Assembly: GCF_013200955.2 (NCBI RefSeq)
Contig: NZ_CP053697.2
Coordinates: 2,356,001-2,420,000 of the forward strand
Direction: 5' to 3'
From: Pseudomonas campi
GTDB lineage: Bacteria > Pseudomonadota > Gammaproteobacteria > Pseudomonadales > Pseudomonadaceae
Length of the DNA: 64,000 nt
Shown here: positions 9,739-18,707 of the stretch, piece by piece
How positions within the stretch are numbered: the first letter of the stretch is position 1
How the letters are laid out: each line of letters begins with the position of its first letter
Made by a program: the position numbers and the translations under genes
The notes under the pieces: model-generated
Told to the model about the DNA's origin: nothing
Databases searched by the model: none
The model's input: the letters and a program-made list of their open reading frames with translations, nothing else

Positions 9739-10983
9739 TCAGGGTTCGAGCAGCTCGACCCGGCTGATTTCATCCGGATGCAGGGTAAAGGTGGCCTGTC
9801 CGGCGCCGCCATGCTGCTGGCTCAGGCGGATGCTGCCGTCGGTGTCCAGGCCGGCGAAGCGGCCTTCGGCCGTGCCGCCATTGAGCTTGACCACCCGCAT
9901 GCTGAGGTTCTGGTACTGCTGCGGGCTACTCAACAGACGCAGCAGCGAGAAACGCTGGCGGCGATCCGGCTTGGTCTGCGCAGGCTCGTTGACGGCCACG
10001 TCCTCGCTAACCACCGGTTTGGCGGCGACAGCGTTCGGCAAGCTCAGCGCGGGGTAACGGTCATCCTTGACCTGCCAGCCACGCGCGCCCTTCTCCAGTA
10101 CCAGATCAAGGCGCTGTTCCTGGCCATTGACCTTCGCCACCACCGCCAGCGGCACACTGCTGGCCGGAAAACTCACCGCTGGCAGTTCCTGCAGCTGCAC
10201 CACACGGCTGTTGAAGCGCCGCTGCAGGTAATCCTCGACCACATGGGCCAGGGTTTCCTGAGAGTCGAACGCGGTATCCAGGTGCCCGTCACGGTAACGC
10301 AGACGATCGGTGAACAACTCCAGACGACCACTCAGGGTAGTGCCGTATTGCGGTGGCAACACCAGATGGAAATCGCCATTCAGCTTGTTCGGCGGCAGCG
10401 CCTGCAAATCCAGGTGCAGGGTGTAGCCCTTGCTCAGGCGGCGCGCCTCCGGCAGATCCTGCTCGGGCAGCAGCCAGCTGACTTCAACCTCGGGCAGCTC
10501 CCCCTGGTCTTCCGGCAGCACATCCAGGCGGATAGGCGCCGTTGTAGCGCGCGGCAGGCGAATCTTCACCTCGCGACGGGCAAAGAAATCCTGGCCCTCG
10601 CGCAAGCTGAGGACGCCATCGATCAGTTCGGCATGCTGCGGCATAAACGGCTGGTTGTTCAATTCACCCCGTAACTGAATATCCAGTTCCGCCGGGGCCT
10701 GCGCGGCAGGTTTCAGCCAGTCCAGGCTGAGGATCGCCTGCAGGCGTTCGGCATCCTTGTTGGCCATCAGCACCAACCCCACGATCAGCGGGATAAAACC
10801 CAGCGCCAGCAGGCCGACTGCACTGCGCGCGCGGCGCCAGTGGCGCAGCACATAGATCAGCGTGAGCGGTGGCAGCAGGCTGCCCCAGCCCCACAGCAGA
10901 CTGGTGGCGAAAGCCCGCATGACCAGCCAGACCAGCCCGCTCAGCATCAGCAGCAGGCCGCCAAGGATCAGCAACGCATCCAT
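9739..10983 (-). CDS. Conserved membrane protein of unknown function
   Basis: A 414-residue protein. Three hydrophobic segments lie near the N-terminus (about residues 3-24, 27-46 and 55-75), followed by a long soluble part rich in beta-type sequence (DIQLRGELNNQPF..., RLELFTDRLRYRDGHLDTAFDSQETL) and a C-terminal block (about 345-414) with MRVVKLNGGTAEGRFAG. The soluble part probably faces the periplasm. No catalytic motif is visible and I recognise it only as the conserved Pseudomonas gene found next to htpG. Its function is not known to me. Confidence 0.8.
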   Translation of the reverse strand: MDALLILGGLLLMLSGLVWLVMRAFATSLLWGWGSLLPPLTLIYVLRHWRRARSAVGLLALGFIPLIVGLVLMANKDAERLQAILSLDWLKPAAQAPAELDIQLRGELNNQPFMPQHAELIDGVLSLREGQDFFARREVKIRLPRATTAPIRLDVLPEDQGELPEVEVSWLLPEQDLPEARRLSKGYTLHLDLQALPPNKLNGDFHLVLPPQYGTTLSGRLELFTDRLRYRDGHLDTAFDSQETLAHVVEDYLQRRFNSRVVQLQELPAVSFPASSVPLAVVAKVNGQEQRLDLVLEKGARGWQVKDDRYPALSLPNAVAAKPVVSEDVAVNEPAQTKPDRRQRFSLLRLLSSPQQYQNLSMRVVKLNGGTAEGRFAGLDTDGSIRLSQQHGGAGQATFTLHPDEISRVELLEP

Positions 10984-11028
10984 CCAGGATTCCTTATTTT
11001 TCTGGGTCGCCGCTACGCTGGGCGCTGC

Positions 11029-11475
11029 TCAGGGCTCGTCGACCTTGAAGTGCGCACGCGCGGTGGCAATGGGTTCGGTTTGATTGGTTTGCCAGGCCGT
11101 GATGGCGACGTTGGCGACGCGGCGTCCCTGGCGCCAGACCTGGCACTGGGCGTAGGTGTCACGATAATGGCCGGCGCGCAGGTAATCTATCGAGAAGTCG
11201 ATGATTTTCGGCAAATGTGGGATACCCATGAACATCAGCAGATGCAGCATGGCTGCGTGCTCCATGAAGCCGGCGATCACCCCGCCATGCAGCGCAGGCA
11301 GTATCGGGTTGCCGATATTGTCTTTGTTCGCCGGCAGACGAAACACCACATCGTCCCCCAGACGCAGGCACTCGATGCCGATCAGCTTGGCATAGGGAAT
11401 CAGGCTGATCAGGCTGTCGTAGTCATTCTGCTCGTGGGCCTGGCGCACCAGGGTATTGAGGTTCAATGCGGCCAT
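11029..11475 (-). CDS. PaaI-family hotdog thioesterase (second of a pair)
   Basis: A 148-residue single hotdog domain. The family motif is seen as ALHGGVIAGFMEHAAMLHLL around residues 62-80, with HGG at the helix start and E as the likely catalytic acid, followed by IIDFSIDYLRAGHYRDTYAQC. The start is the ATG at 11475, chosen for its strong GGGAGG site and because it overlaps the stop of the upstream gene as TGATG; the open frame continues far upstream, but that part overlaps the first thioesterase. Likely an acyl-CoA thioesterase; substrate unknown. It may form a heterodimer with its neighbour, which is inference. Confidence 0.85.
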   Translation of the reverse strand: MAALNLNTLVRQAHEQNDYDSLISLIPYAKLIGIECLRLGDDVVFRLPANKDNIGNPILPALHGGVIAGFMEHAAMLHLLMFMGIPHLPKIIDFSIDYLRAGHYRDTYAQCQVWRQGRRVANVAITAWQTNQTEPIATARAHFKVDEP

Positions 11476-11948
11476 CAGGCACCTCCCTGGATATTGCGTT
11501 TGAGCGCACCGTCGCCCTGCGCGCCTTTGCCCATGCGCATGAAGGCGCCCACCACGTGGGCAATCGGCTCGTCGGGGTTGTCCTGATAGGCATAACCACG
11601 GGTGAAGATGATGTTCTCGGTGACCCGGTAGCATTCGGCGAAACCGTAGACATCCTTGTGCGGCTGAGCTGGGCGCATATAGTCGATACGCAGGTCGAGG
11701 GTCGGGCAGATCTCGAATTCCGGCAGCACACAGACCGTGGAAATGCCGCACGTGGTGTCCATCAGGGTGGTGATGGCGCCGCCGTGGATCACTCCACTCT
11801 CCGGGTTGCCAATGATCTGTGTGCTATAGGGCAGACGCAGGGTCAGGCCAGATGGCACCGCCTCGTGAACGGCAATACCCAATACCTGGCAATGGCGCAA
11901 GGCCGATAAAAAGCGCTCGGCGCGCTCTAGAACAGGGTTATCGCTCAT
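11475..11948 (-). CDS. PaaI-family hotdog thioesterase (first of a pair)
   Basis: A 157-residue hotdog-fold protein with the motif VIHGGAITTLMDTTCGIS (HGG..T.MD, where D is the usual catalytic or dimer-contact acid), followed by TLDLRIDYMRPAQPHKDVYGFAEC. This is the standard PaaI/acyl-CoA thioesterase layout. The stop codon shares one base with the ATG of the next gene (TGATG), so the two are translated together. The two proteins differ in sequence, so this is an old duplication or an assembled pair. Substrate cannot be told from sequence. Confidence 0.88.
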   Translation of the reverse strand: MSDNPVLERAERFLSALRHCQVLGIAVHEAVPSGLTLRLPYSTQIIGNPESGVIHGGAITTLMDTTCGISTVCVLPEFEICPTLDLRIDYMRPAQPHKDVYGFAECYRVTENIIFTRGYAYQDNPDEPIAHVVGAFMRMGKGAQGDGALKRNIQGGA

Positions 11949-12137
11949 GACTGCTTTCCCAGGCGATGGTGCAAAAGGCGCGCATCATACCCGCTCGCCG
12001 ATACGGGCACACAGCCACTCCACTGCAATGAATTACAGGCTTGACCATATCCGGCGGAACTTTGGCCACTCCGCCGCCTCTTATCTCGAGTTACGAGGAT
12101 AGTCCTCGTCAGGAAAGCCACAGAAAGGAGTGCGCCC

Positions 12138-12428
12138 ATGTCTAAGCCCTTTACCTACGCCCTGCTTCTCGCCGCCATGCTCGGCTTGGCAGCCTGCGAA
12201 AAAACTCCGGAAGACAAAATGGAGTCCGCTAAGGAGTCCGCCTCCGAAGCCATGGAGTCACTGGGTGATGCTGCCAAGGACACCGGTGAGGCCATCGAGC
12301 AGAAAACCGATCAGGTGTTGGGCACCGAGCCCACTACTGGCGAGAAAATCCAGGATGCGGCTGACGATGCCGCCGACGCCATCCAGGATGCCGGCGACGA
12401 AGCCAAGGACGCCATCGACGGCCAATAA
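12138..12428 (+). CDS. Small alanine/glutamate-rich lipoprotein
   Basis: A 96-residue protein with a signal peptide and lipobox LAAC (cysteine 20), so it is probably anchored in a membrane through lipid. The rest is made of short amphipathic repeats rich in A, E, D and K (for example DAADDAADAIQDAGDEAKDAI), resembling the 11-residue helices of LEA-type or apolipoprotein-like stress proteins. AAAGGAG precedes the ATG by a good distance. It stands alone, with its own downstream terminator. No specific function is assigned. Confidence 0.82.
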   Translation: MSKPFTYALLLAAMLGLAACEKTPEDKMESAKESASEAMESLGDAAKDTGEAIEQKTDQVLGTEPTTGEKIQDAADDAADAIQDAGDEAKDAIDGQ

Positions 12429-12444
12429 ATAACCAGCACCCAAC

Positions 12445-12473
12445 AAAAAGCCCGCTCACGCGGGCTTTTTCGT
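12445..12473. terminator. Bidirectional terminator
   Basis: AAAAAGCCCGC / GCGGGCTTTTT flanks a 4-base loop and has T runs in both directions. It can end the lipoprotein gene from the left and the convergent MAPEG gene (stop at 12475) from the right. Confidence 0.88.
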
Positions 12474-12474
12474 T

Positions 12475-12864
12475 TCAGCCCAACGCTGGACTGATCATCA
12501 GCAGCAGGCTGCACAACAGCCCCACCACCCATACCAGACTGCGCTGCCAGTGCAGGTCGGCCCAATACAGCACCAAATAGAGCACCCGGGCGATGACGAA
12601 CGTGACCGCCAGGATATTCACCAGTTGCCCGTGCGTCTGGGTCACATGGGCCATCAGCACCCCCACGGCGAACAGCGGGAAAGCTTCGAAGCTGTTCTGA
12701 TGCGCCGCCAGCGCGCGCGCCCCAAAGCCCGTCAGGCGCGCCTGCTGGGCCCGCGGGTGGTGGTTGTCGTAACCGCCATCGGCATTCATCGCCTTGGCCA
12801 CGGGAATCTTCGACAGGAAAATCAACACAGCACTGATAAAAACACACCAGAAAGGCAGGGTCAT
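12475..12864 (-). CDS. MAPEG family membrane protein
   Basis: A 129-residue integral-membrane protein of the MAPEG family (eicosanoid/glutathione metabolism fold), with four predicted helices. The conserved motif HPRAQQARLTGFGARALAAHQNSFEAFPLFAVGV has the RA..NxxE.FP signature. The ATG at 12864 is chosen because AAGGAG lies just upstream; the longer open frame has no such site. Bacterial MAPEG members mostly lack known substrates; glutathione S-transferase activity is possible. Confidence 0.88.
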   Translation of the reverse strand: MTLPFWCVFISAVLIFLSKIPVAKAMNADGGYDNHHPRAQQARLTGFGARALAAHQNSFEAFPLFAVGVLMAHVTQTHGQLVNILAVTFVIARVLYLVLYWADLHWQRSLVWVVGLLCSLLLMISPALG

Positions 12865-13102
12865 TGGGCTTCTCCTTGGCTGACGCCAGTAACGGGGTCT
12901 AGGTGTAGGGCATCTCGTTGCAGTACACGGAATAGAACTCGCCACGACACAGTACGCACATCACGCCGGCGCTGGCCAGCATGGAAAGCAGGTATCGAAG
13001 ATCCGCACAGGGGCCTCCCCTTGCAGGCAAGGGTCTCAAGCGAGCAATAACTGCGGAAACGATCTGGGGATTTGCCGAGCCGGTGCTTTCGGCCAGCAAT
13101 GA
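12865..13102. other. Region between the tRNA terminator and the MAPEG gene
   Basis: No convincing gene. On the minus strand a frame ending at 12899 reads MLASAGVMCVLCRGEF...NEMPYT for 27 residues from an internal ATG, without a ribosome binding site. A tRNA-Leu gene stands here in some pseudomonads; none is visible. Confidence 0.4.
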
Positions 13103-13137
13103 AAAAAGCCCCGTAGACGTTAATCTACGGGGCTTTG
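13103..13137 (-). terminator. Terminator of the gacA-uvrC-pgsA-tRNA unit
   Basis: AAAGCCCCGTAGA / TCTACGGGGCTTT with a 7-base loop, followed on the minus strand by a run of six T. It lies 4 bases beyond the tRNA-Cys 3' end. Confidence 0.9.
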
Positions 13138-13141
13138 ATAC

Positions 13142-13215
13142 TGGAGGCCGATACCGGAATCGAACCGATGTACGCGGATTTGCAATCCGCTGCATAACCA
13201 CTCTGCTAATCGGCC
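13142..13215 (-). tRNA. tRNA-Cys (GCA)
   Basis: 74 bases with encoded CCA. The minus strand reads GGCCGAT at the 5' end pairing with ATCGGCC, discriminator T, anticodon loop with GCA (ATTGCAAAT), and TTCGATTCC in the T arm. It is 43 bases downstream of tRNA-Gly and shares its transcript. Confidence 0.96.
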
Positions 13216-13258
13216 TCAAACGAAGACGCCGCAAAAAGCGGCGTCAACGTCAACAAAC

Positions 13259-13334
<76 letters not shown>

Positions 13335-13399
13335 GTCTTGGTGACGGGCGCCATTCTATACTTTCAGAACGAGCCGTCAACCCCTTGATTCAAAAAAGT

Positions 13400-13960
13400 T
13401 TATTTCTTTTCCGAGCTGCTGCTGAGATGCGGCCAGGCCGCCAGCAGGTACTGCACCATCGACCACAGGGTCAGGCCGGCAGCGATGATCAGCAGCGCGT
13501 AGCCGATGCCCACCCAGAGTGTCAGCAGTGGCGGATTGGCCAACAGAATCACCAGCGCCACCATCTGCGCGGCAGTTTTCCACTTGCCCAACTGGGATAC
13601 GGCGACATGCGCCCGCGCCCCCAGTTCGGCCATCCACTCGCGCAGCGCCGAAACGACGATCTCGCGCCCGATGATGATGGCCGCCGGCAGGGTCAGCCAC
13701 AAGTTGGCGTGCTCTTCCACCAGCAACACCAGCGCCACAGCCACCATCAGCTTGTCTGCTACCGGATCGAGGAACGCGCCCAGCGGCGTGCTCTGCTCCC
13801 AACGCCGCGCCAGGTAGCCATCAAACCAGTCGGTGATGGCCGCCAGGGAAAAAATCGCACTGGTTGCCAGATAGCTCCAGGAAAACGGCAGATAGAAGAA
13901 CAGGACGATGACGGGAATCAGGGCAACGCGCAGAACGGTGAGCAAATTCGGAATGTTCAT
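13400..13960 (-). CDS. pgsA: CDP-diacylglycerol--glycerol-3-phosphate 3-phosphatidyltransferase
   Basis: A 186-residue inner-membrane enzyme making phosphatidylglycerol phosphate, the first committed step to phosphatidylglycerol and cardiolipin. The CDP-alcohol phosphotransferase signature D-x2-DG-x2-AR-x8-G-x3-D-x3-D is complete ([20 protein letters not shown] then LDPVADK). Several hydrophobic helices are present, as expected. It lies 33 bases after uvrC and before tRNA-Gly, the standard order. Confidence 0.97.
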   Translation of the reverse strand: MNIPNLLTVLRVALIPVIVLFFYLPFSWSYLATSAIFSLAAITDWFDGYLARRWEQSTPLGAFLDPVADKLMVAVALVLLVEEHANLWLTLPAAIIIGREIVVSALREWMAELGARAHVAVSQLGKWKTAAQMVALVILLANPPLLTLWVGIGYALLIIAAGLTLWSMVQYLLAAWPHLSSSSEKK

Positions 13961-13993
13961 CAGGACTACTGGCCAGCAAAGTGAACGGGCATT

Positions 13994-15817
13994 CTACTCG
14001 CTGTGCAGGGCCGCATAAATCGACTCGGCGAGCTTTTTGCTAATCCCTGGCGCCTTGGCAATTTCCTCGATGCTGGCACGGGTCAATTCCTGCAAGCCGC
14101 CAAAATGCTTGAGCAGCTCGCGCCGGCGCTTGGGCCCGACACCCGCCACGTCTTCCAGACTGGAGGTGCGCCGCGCTTTACCACGGCGCGCGCGGTGGCC
14201 GGTGATGGCGAAACGGTGTGCCTCATCGCGGATTTGCTGGATCAGGTGCAGTGCCGGCGAATCGGCGGGCAAGGTGAACTCATGCTCGGCATCGTTCAGG
14301 TACAGGGTTTCCAGGCCCGGCTTGCGCGTCACACCCTTGGCCACGCCGAGCAGGATCAGATCAGGCACGGCCAGTTCCTGCAGCACGTCGCGGGCCATGG
14401 CCATCTGCCCCTTGCCACCGTCGACCAGCAGGATATCCGGCAGCTTGCCCTCGCCGTCTTTCAGTCGGCTGAAGCGCCGGGTCAGGGCCTGGTGCATCGC
14501 GGCGTAGTCGTCACCGGCCGTCACGCCCTCGATATTGAAGCGCCGGTAATCGGACTTGAGCGGCCCCTCCGGGCCGAACACCACGCAGGAGGCCACGGTC
14601 GCCTCACCACTGGAGTGACTGATGTCGTAGCACTCCAGGCGTTGCAGCGGCTCATCAAGCTCCAGCGCCTCGGCCAACGCCTCGAAGCGCGCCGCCACAT
14701 GCTGCCGATTGGCCAGGCGCGCACCCAGGGCCTGCTCGGCATTGGTTACCGCCAGTTGCTGCCAGCGCGCCCGCGTGCCACGCACCCGATGACTGATCGC
14801 CAGTTCTCGCCCACGCAGTTCGGCCAGCGCCGCCGCCAGCGTGGGCAGGTCTTCATGCACGACGTTGACGATCAACTCGCTGGGCAGGTCGCGTTCGTGA
14901 TTGCTCAGGTAATACTGCGCAAGGAAAGCGGCCAAAACGGCACCACCCTCCTCCTCGATGCCCACCTGCGGGAAGAAATTCTTGCTGCCCAGCACCCGCC
15001 CACCGCGCACGCTGATCAGGTGTACGCAGGCGCCTCCGGGATTGACCATGGCCGCGACCACGTCGACATCACCAGTACCGCCTTCCATGCTCTGCTGGTC
15101 CTGCACCCGGCGCAGCAGACCGATCTGGTCGCGCAACTCGGCGGCCCGTTCGAACTCCAGGTTCATCGCTGCCTTTTCCATCGCTGCGGACAGCTCGTCG
15201 GTCAGCGCACTGCTACGACCATCGAGAAACATCACCGAGCGGCGCACGTCCTCGGCATATTCCTCCGGCTCGACCAGGCCGACGCAAGGCCCCTTGCAGC
15301 GCTTGATCTGGTATTGCAGGCAAGGCCGCGTGCGGTTCTTGAAGTAGCTGTCCTCGCACTGGCGAACCAGAAAGGTCTTCTGCAGCAGATTGAGGCTTTC
15401 GCGGATAGCCCCGGCGCTCGGGTAAGGGCCGAAATAGCGGCCCTTCTCCTTCTTCGCTCCCCGATGAATGCCCAGCCGCGGGAACTCGCCATCGGAGAGC
15501 AACACGTAGGGATAGGATTTGTCGTCACGCAGCAGGATGTTGTACGGCGGCCGCCACTGCTTGATCAGCGTCTGCTCGAGCAGCAGCGCTTCGGTCTCGT
15601 TGGCCGTGATGGTGGTTTCGACTTGCGCGATGCGCCCCACCAGGGCGGCGGTCTTCGGCGCCAGGCCGGTCTTGCGAAAATAGCTGGCCAGGCGCTTCTT
15701 CAGGTTGGAGGCTTTGCCCACATAGAGCAGTTTGGCCTCGCCATCGAACATCCGGTACACGCCGGGGCGGCCACTACAGGTAGCGAGGAAGGCACTCGAA
15801 TCGAACGGCGCGGACAT
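13994..15817 (-). CDS. uvrC: UvrABC system protein C (excinuclease subunit)
   Basis: A 607-residue nucleotide-excision repair nuclease making the cuts 3' and 5' of a lesion. The N-terminal GIY-YIG domain has [19 protein letters not shown]; a cysteine cluster region ([20 protein letters not shown]...CKGPC) follows; then the UVR motif that binds UvrB (about 200-235), the RNase H-like domain with CYDISHSSG and VDGGKGQ, and C-terminal helix-hairpin-helix motifs. The start at 15817 leaves one base after the gacA stop, so it is co-translated with gacA. The frame is open upstream but that overlaps gacA. Confidence 0.97.
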   Translation of the reverse strand: MSAPFDSSAFLATCSGRPGVYRMFDGEAKLLYVGKASNLKKRLASYFRKTGLAPKTAALVGRIAQVETTITANETEALLLEQTLIKQWRPPYNILLRDDKSYPYVLLSDGEFPRLGIHRGAKKEKGRYFGPYPSAGAIRESLNLLQKTFLVRQCEDSYFKNRTRPCLQYQIKRCKGPCVGLVEPEEYAEDVRRSVMFLDGRSSALTDELSAAMEKAAMNLEFERAAELRDQIGLLRRVQDQQSMEGGTGDVDVVAAMVNPGGACVHLISVRGGRVLGSKNFFPQVGIEEEGGAVLAAFLAQYYLSNHERDLPSELIVNVVHEDLPTLAAALAELRGRELAISHRVRGTRARWQQLAVTNAEQALGARLANRQHVAARFEALAEALELDEPLQRLECYDISHSSGEATVASCVVFGPEGPLKSDYRRFNIEGVTAGDDYAAMHQALTRRFSRLKDGEGKLPDILLVDGGKGQMAMARDVLQELAVPDLILLGVAKGVTRKPGLETLYLNDAEHEFTLPADSPALHLIQQIRDEAHRFAITGHRARRGKARRTSSLEDVAGVGPKRRRELLKHFGGLQELTRASIEEIAKAPGISKKLAESIYAALHSE

Positions 15818-15818
15818 C

Positions 15819-16463
15819 TCAGCTGATGGCATCGACCATGCCATGACGCACGGCCAGCAGAGCCAGTTCCACGTCACTGGTGATGGAGAGTTTCTCGTAG
15901 ATGCGATAGCGGTAGGTGTTCACCGTCTTCGGCGACAGGCACAGCTTGTCGGAGATGGTTTGCACCTTGTGGCAGTTGGCGATCATCAAGGCGATCTGGA
16001 TTTCCCGCTCGGACAGCGAATCGAACGGCGAACCGCTGTTGTTCGGCTGGAACGACTTCAGCGCCAGCTGCTGGGCAATCTGCGAGCTGATGTAGCGCTG
16101 GCCGGCAAACGCCATGCGGATAGCCTGGACCATCTCCTCCAGCGCCGCGCCCTTGGTCAGGTAACCGGCGGCACCGGCCTGCAGCAAGCGGGTCGGAAAC
16201 AGGTCGTCCTCGCAGGCAGTGACGGCGATGACTTTCAGGTCGGGATAACTGCGCAGCAGTTTACGGGTGGCCTCGAGACCGCCAATGCCGGGCATCTTGA
16301 CGTCCATCAGGACGACATCCGGCTTGAGCTCGCGGGCTTTCTTCAGCGACTCCTCACCGGAGTCCGCCTGCCCTATCACCTGCAGGCCATCGATATCGGC
16401 CAGCATGCGGGTAATGCCTGTTCGAACCAGATCGTGGTCGTCGACCACTAGCACCTTAATCAA
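15819..16463 (-). CDS. gacA: Response regulator GacA (UvrY)
   Basis: A 214-residue NarL-type regulator, partner of the GacS kinase; it switches on small RNAs that titrate RsmA/CsrA. Receiver domain 1-120 with D8, D9 and phospho-acceptor D54 ([10 protein letters not shown]); LuxR-type helix-turn-helix 148-205 with [17 protein letters not shown] and [18 protein letters not shown]. The start is TTG (16463), reading [11 protein letters not shown], with GAGGTG upstream; a longer ATG frame exists but its extra 31 residues are not part of the family. A TTG start is known for gacA in Pseudomonas and may limit its level. Confidence 0.95.
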   Translation of the reverse strand: MIKVLVVDDHDLVRTGITRMLADIDGLQVIGQADSGEESLKKARELKPDVVLMDVKMPGIGGLEATRKLLRSYPDLKVIAVTACEDDLFPTRLLQAGAAGYLTKGAALEEMVQAIRMAFAGQRYISSQIAQQLALKSFQPNNSGSPFDSLSEREIQIALMIANCHKVQTISDKLCLSPKTVNTYRYRIYEKLSITSDVELALLAVRHGMVDAIS

Positions 16464-16726
16464 GCGACACCTCGCTGCATTAAACACGCCGCTGTTGCGG
16501 TCTTTTGGGCATGCAGTCAAATCTGTGAAGATTTTCACGAACCTAGCTTGGCGCAAATTCGTCAGAAAGCAAACGCCAAAAAACCGTTCCAGGCATCACT
16601 TAATTGCTAACGCCGAACGTGGCAGAGACGGTGTTTCCACCGTAATAATCCACCAAAGTCTACTGGACTGCAGGCTTGCTGTTCCAGTGCAGCATCGAAA
16701 GAAAACACCCCATCCGCCCCCAGCCT
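16464..16726. other. gacA-mgtC divergent intergenic region
   Basis: AT-richer than its surroundings near 16500-16640 and should hold the gacA promoter (reading left) and the mgtC promoter (reading right). I see no convincing -35/-10 pair that I would name, no repeat and no RNA gene. Confidence 0.4.
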
Positions 16727-16822
16727 ATGTCCGCAGCCGAACCAACCAGACCGCACGCGCCCGCACCCACGGAGCCCTCCAACGGATCGGCTACGCTGAG
16801 TGAACCATCTGTCAGCCAATAA
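16727..16822 (+). CDS. Proline-rich upstream ORF before the MgtC-family gene (possible leader peptide)
   Basis: A 31-codon frame from ATG to TAA, reading MSAAEPTRPHAPAPTEPS in its first 18 residues, with prolines at 6, 9, 12, 14, 17 and 27. It ends 23 bases before the GTG of the MgtC-family gene. No clear ribosome binding site is seen before the ATG, and a TTG-CTG start further upstream in the same frame (16676) is also possible. In Salmonella, mgtA and mgtCBR mRNAs carry short proline-codon-rich leader ORFs that sense slow proline translation; this layout is reminiscent. Translation is not shown. Confidence 0.35.
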   Translation: MSAAEPTRPHAPAPTEPSNGSATLSEPSVSQ

Positions 16823-16845
16823 CTCTGCCGCCGCGAGGTCTCGAC

Positions 16846-17598
16846 GTGAGTCCATCGTTCCTGGAGCAGCTCGCCAGCTACTGGGCGCAACCTGAGATTG
16901 CCGTCAATCTGGTCATCATTTTCAATCTGGCGGGCGCCCTGCTGCTCGGCCTGATAGTTGGCTACGAGCGCTCCTACCACGGTCGCGCCGCCGGCATGCG
17001 CACCTACGGCATGGTCTGCATGGCATCCGCCGCGCTCACGGTGCTGTGCGGCTACCCGGAATACTGGTACGGCGCGCATTTCGCCACTGGCAGCGGGACT
17101 GATCCGACCCGCGTCATTCAAGGCATAGTCACCGGCATCGGCTTTCTCGGCGCCGGCCTGATCATGAAGGACGGCATGAGCATCAGCGGCCTGACCACTG
17201 CCGCCTCGATCTGGTCCTCTTCGGCGATTGGTGTGCTAGTCGGTGTCGGTTTCTATGCCGCGGCGATCTTGCTCACACTGATCTCTGCGGCATTGATGAT
17301 GTGGGGTGCCAAAGTCGAGGCGCGCCTGCCATCAAAACCGGCCATAGCCATAGTCCTGCGCTTCGTTGCCGGCTACGAAAAACCCTCAGCGGAAGTGCTG
17401 CGACAGATCGCCCGCGACCGCGGCTATGTAATAGCCGCCAGCTCTTTCGTGATCAGCTACGAGCAGCAGCAACTGGAGTGGCGCTTCGTCGCCGTCGCCA
17501 TCGACGGCCACAAGAGTGCCCGCATCACCGACATGGCCGATGAACTCTCACGCTTCGAGGGGGTGTCGAAGTTCCAGATGTCCCATGCGCGTAATTGA
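16846..17598 (+). CDS. MgtC/SapB family membrane protein
   Basis: A 250-residue protein. The N-terminal MgtC domain (about 1-150) has GLIVGYERSYHGRAAGMRTYGMVC and GIGFLGAGLIMKDGMSISGLTTAASIWSSSAIG, both family hallmarks, within four to five membrane helices. The C-terminal soluble part (about 170-250) resembles the ACT-like domain of MgtC relatives. MgtC supports growth at low magnesium and acts on F1Fo ATP synthase in Salmonella; here the role is inferred. The start is GTG at 16846 with AGGT upstream. A proline-rich short ORF stands directly before it. Confidence 0.88.
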   Translation: MSPSFLEQLASYWAQPEIAVNLVIIFNLAGALLLGLIVGYERSYHGRAAGMRTYGMVCMASAALTVLCGYPEYWYGAHFATGSGTDPTRVIQGIVTGIGFLGAGLIMKDGMSISGLTTAASIWSSSAIGVLVGVGFYAAAILLTLISAALMMWGAKVEARLPSKPAIAIVLRFVAGYEKPSAEVLRQIARDRGYVIAASSFVISYEQQQLEWRFVAVAIDGHKSARITDMADELSRFEGVSKFQMSHARN

Positions 17599-17667
17599 TG
17601 GCCGACCTATCGACTAGGTTGATGGGCAACTACGCCACGTTCAGTGAGGGAACATAGGATCAGAAAC

Positions 17668-17697
17668 AACAAAGCCCTGGAGGCCAGGGCTTTGTTG
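17668..17697. terminator. Terminator between the mgtC-like gene and tRNA-Ser
   Basis: AACAAAGCCCTGG / CCAGGGCTTTGTT with a 3-base loop, 6 bases beyond the tRNA-Ser 3' end. It can end the minus-strand tRNA transcript and also the convergent MgtC gene. Confidence 0.85.
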
Positions 17698-17703
17698 AGT
17701 AAT

Positions 17704-17793
17704 TGGCGGAAGCGGTGAGATTCGAACTCACGGAAGAGTTTCCCCTTCGACGGTTTTCAAGACCGTTGCATTCAACCGCTCTGCCACGCTTCC
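17704..17793 (-). tRNA. tRNA-Ser (TGA)
   Basis: 90 bases with encoded CCA, a class II tRNA with long variable arm (GAAGGGGAAACTCTTC region). Acceptor GGAAGCG pairs with CGCTTCC; anticodon loop CTTGAAA gives TGA; T arm GTTCGAATC. Divergent from yccA. Confidence 0.96.
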
Positions 17794-17928
17794 GGCGCTT
17801 GCTGCGGGCGGCAATCTTACCGGAACGCAACACACTGTCAAACTCTCGTAATTGGCAGACGATCGTGGTCTGTTATGATCGGCTTGACTGCGGTCACGGA
17901 CCCAATTTGTCTTTACAGGAGTGTTGTC

Positions 17929-18597
17929 ATGCACGAACAAGATTACGCGCTCAGCCATGCGCAGGTCGACCAGCAGGAAGTCAGCAAAGTCCTGCGCAAT
18001 ACCTATGGCCTGCTGGCACTGACCCTGGCCTTCAGTGGCCTGGTGGCGTATTTCGCCCAGCAGATGAACCTGCCCTACCCCAACATCTTCGTGGTGCTGA
18101 TCGGCTTCTACGGCCTTTTCTTTCTCACCATGAAGCTACGCAACTCGGCCTGGGGCCTGCTGTCGACTTTCGCCCTGACCGGTTTCATGGGTTACACCCT
18201 GGGCCCGATCCTCAACCGTTACCTGGGCATGAGTGGCGGCGGTGAAGTCATCAGCTCGGCCTTCGCCATGACCGCTCTGGTGTTCTTCGGTCTGTCGGCC
18301 TATGTGCTGACCACCCGCAAGGACATGAGCTTCCTCGGCGGTTTCATCACCGCGGGCTTCTTCGTCCTGCTGGGCGCCACGCTGGCCAGCTTCTTCTTCC
18401 AGATCAGCGGCCTGCAACTGGCGATCAGCGCCGGCTTCGTGCTGTTCTCCTCGGCGTGCATCCTCTTCCAGACCAGCGCGATCATCCACGGCGGTGAGCG
18501 CAACTACATCATGGCCACCATCAGCCTGTATGTATCGATCTACAACCTGTTCGTCAGCCTGCTGCAGATCTTCGGCATCATGGGCAGCGACGACTGA
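17929..18597 (+). CDS. yccA: Bax inhibitor-1/YccA family protein (FtsH modulator)
   Basis: A 222-residue protein with seven membrane helices typical of BI-1/YccA. The N-terminal cytosolic tail [17 protein letters not shown] is the part that FtsH degrades in E. coli YccA; the C-terminal helix includes [14 protein letters not shown] before the conserved acidic end SDD. The start at 17929 has AGGAG upstream; the earlier ATG at 17875 has none. In E. coli it binds the FtsH/HflKC complex and lowers FtsH activity. A UUCG-loop terminator follows directly. Confidence 0.93.
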   Translation: MHEQDYALSHAQVDQQEVSKVLRNTYGLLALTLAFSGLVAYFAQQMNLPYPNIFVVLIGFYGLFFLTMKLRNSAWGLLSTFALTGFMGYTLGPILNRYLGMSGGGEVISSAFAMTALVFFGLSAYVLTTRKDMSFLGGFITAGFFVLLGATLASFFFQISGLQLAISAGFVLFSSACILFQTSAIIHGGERNYIMATISLYVSIYNLFVSLLQIFGIMGSDD

Positions 18598-18615
18598 GTG
18601 GTTCCTGCTGCAAAG

Positions 18616-18641
18616 AAGCCCGCTTCGGCGGGCTTTTTCAT
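18616..18641 (+). terminator. Terminator of yccA (UUCG loop)
   Basis: AAGCCCGC-TTCG-GCGGGCTT followed by TTT. The stable UUCG tetraloop and T run make this a clear rho-independent terminator 18 bases after the stop. Confidence 0.93.
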
Positions 18642-18707
18642 GCCTGTGACAAGCATCTGCAGCGTTCTGCCTTTATCATGGCCGCAGAGTGTTATCGCGG
18701 GATTGTC

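Noticed and set aside
12899..12979. Minus-strand peptide MLASAGVMCVLCRGEF...
   Set aside because: Only 27 residues, no ribosome binding site, no known likeness. Left as part of an intergenic note.
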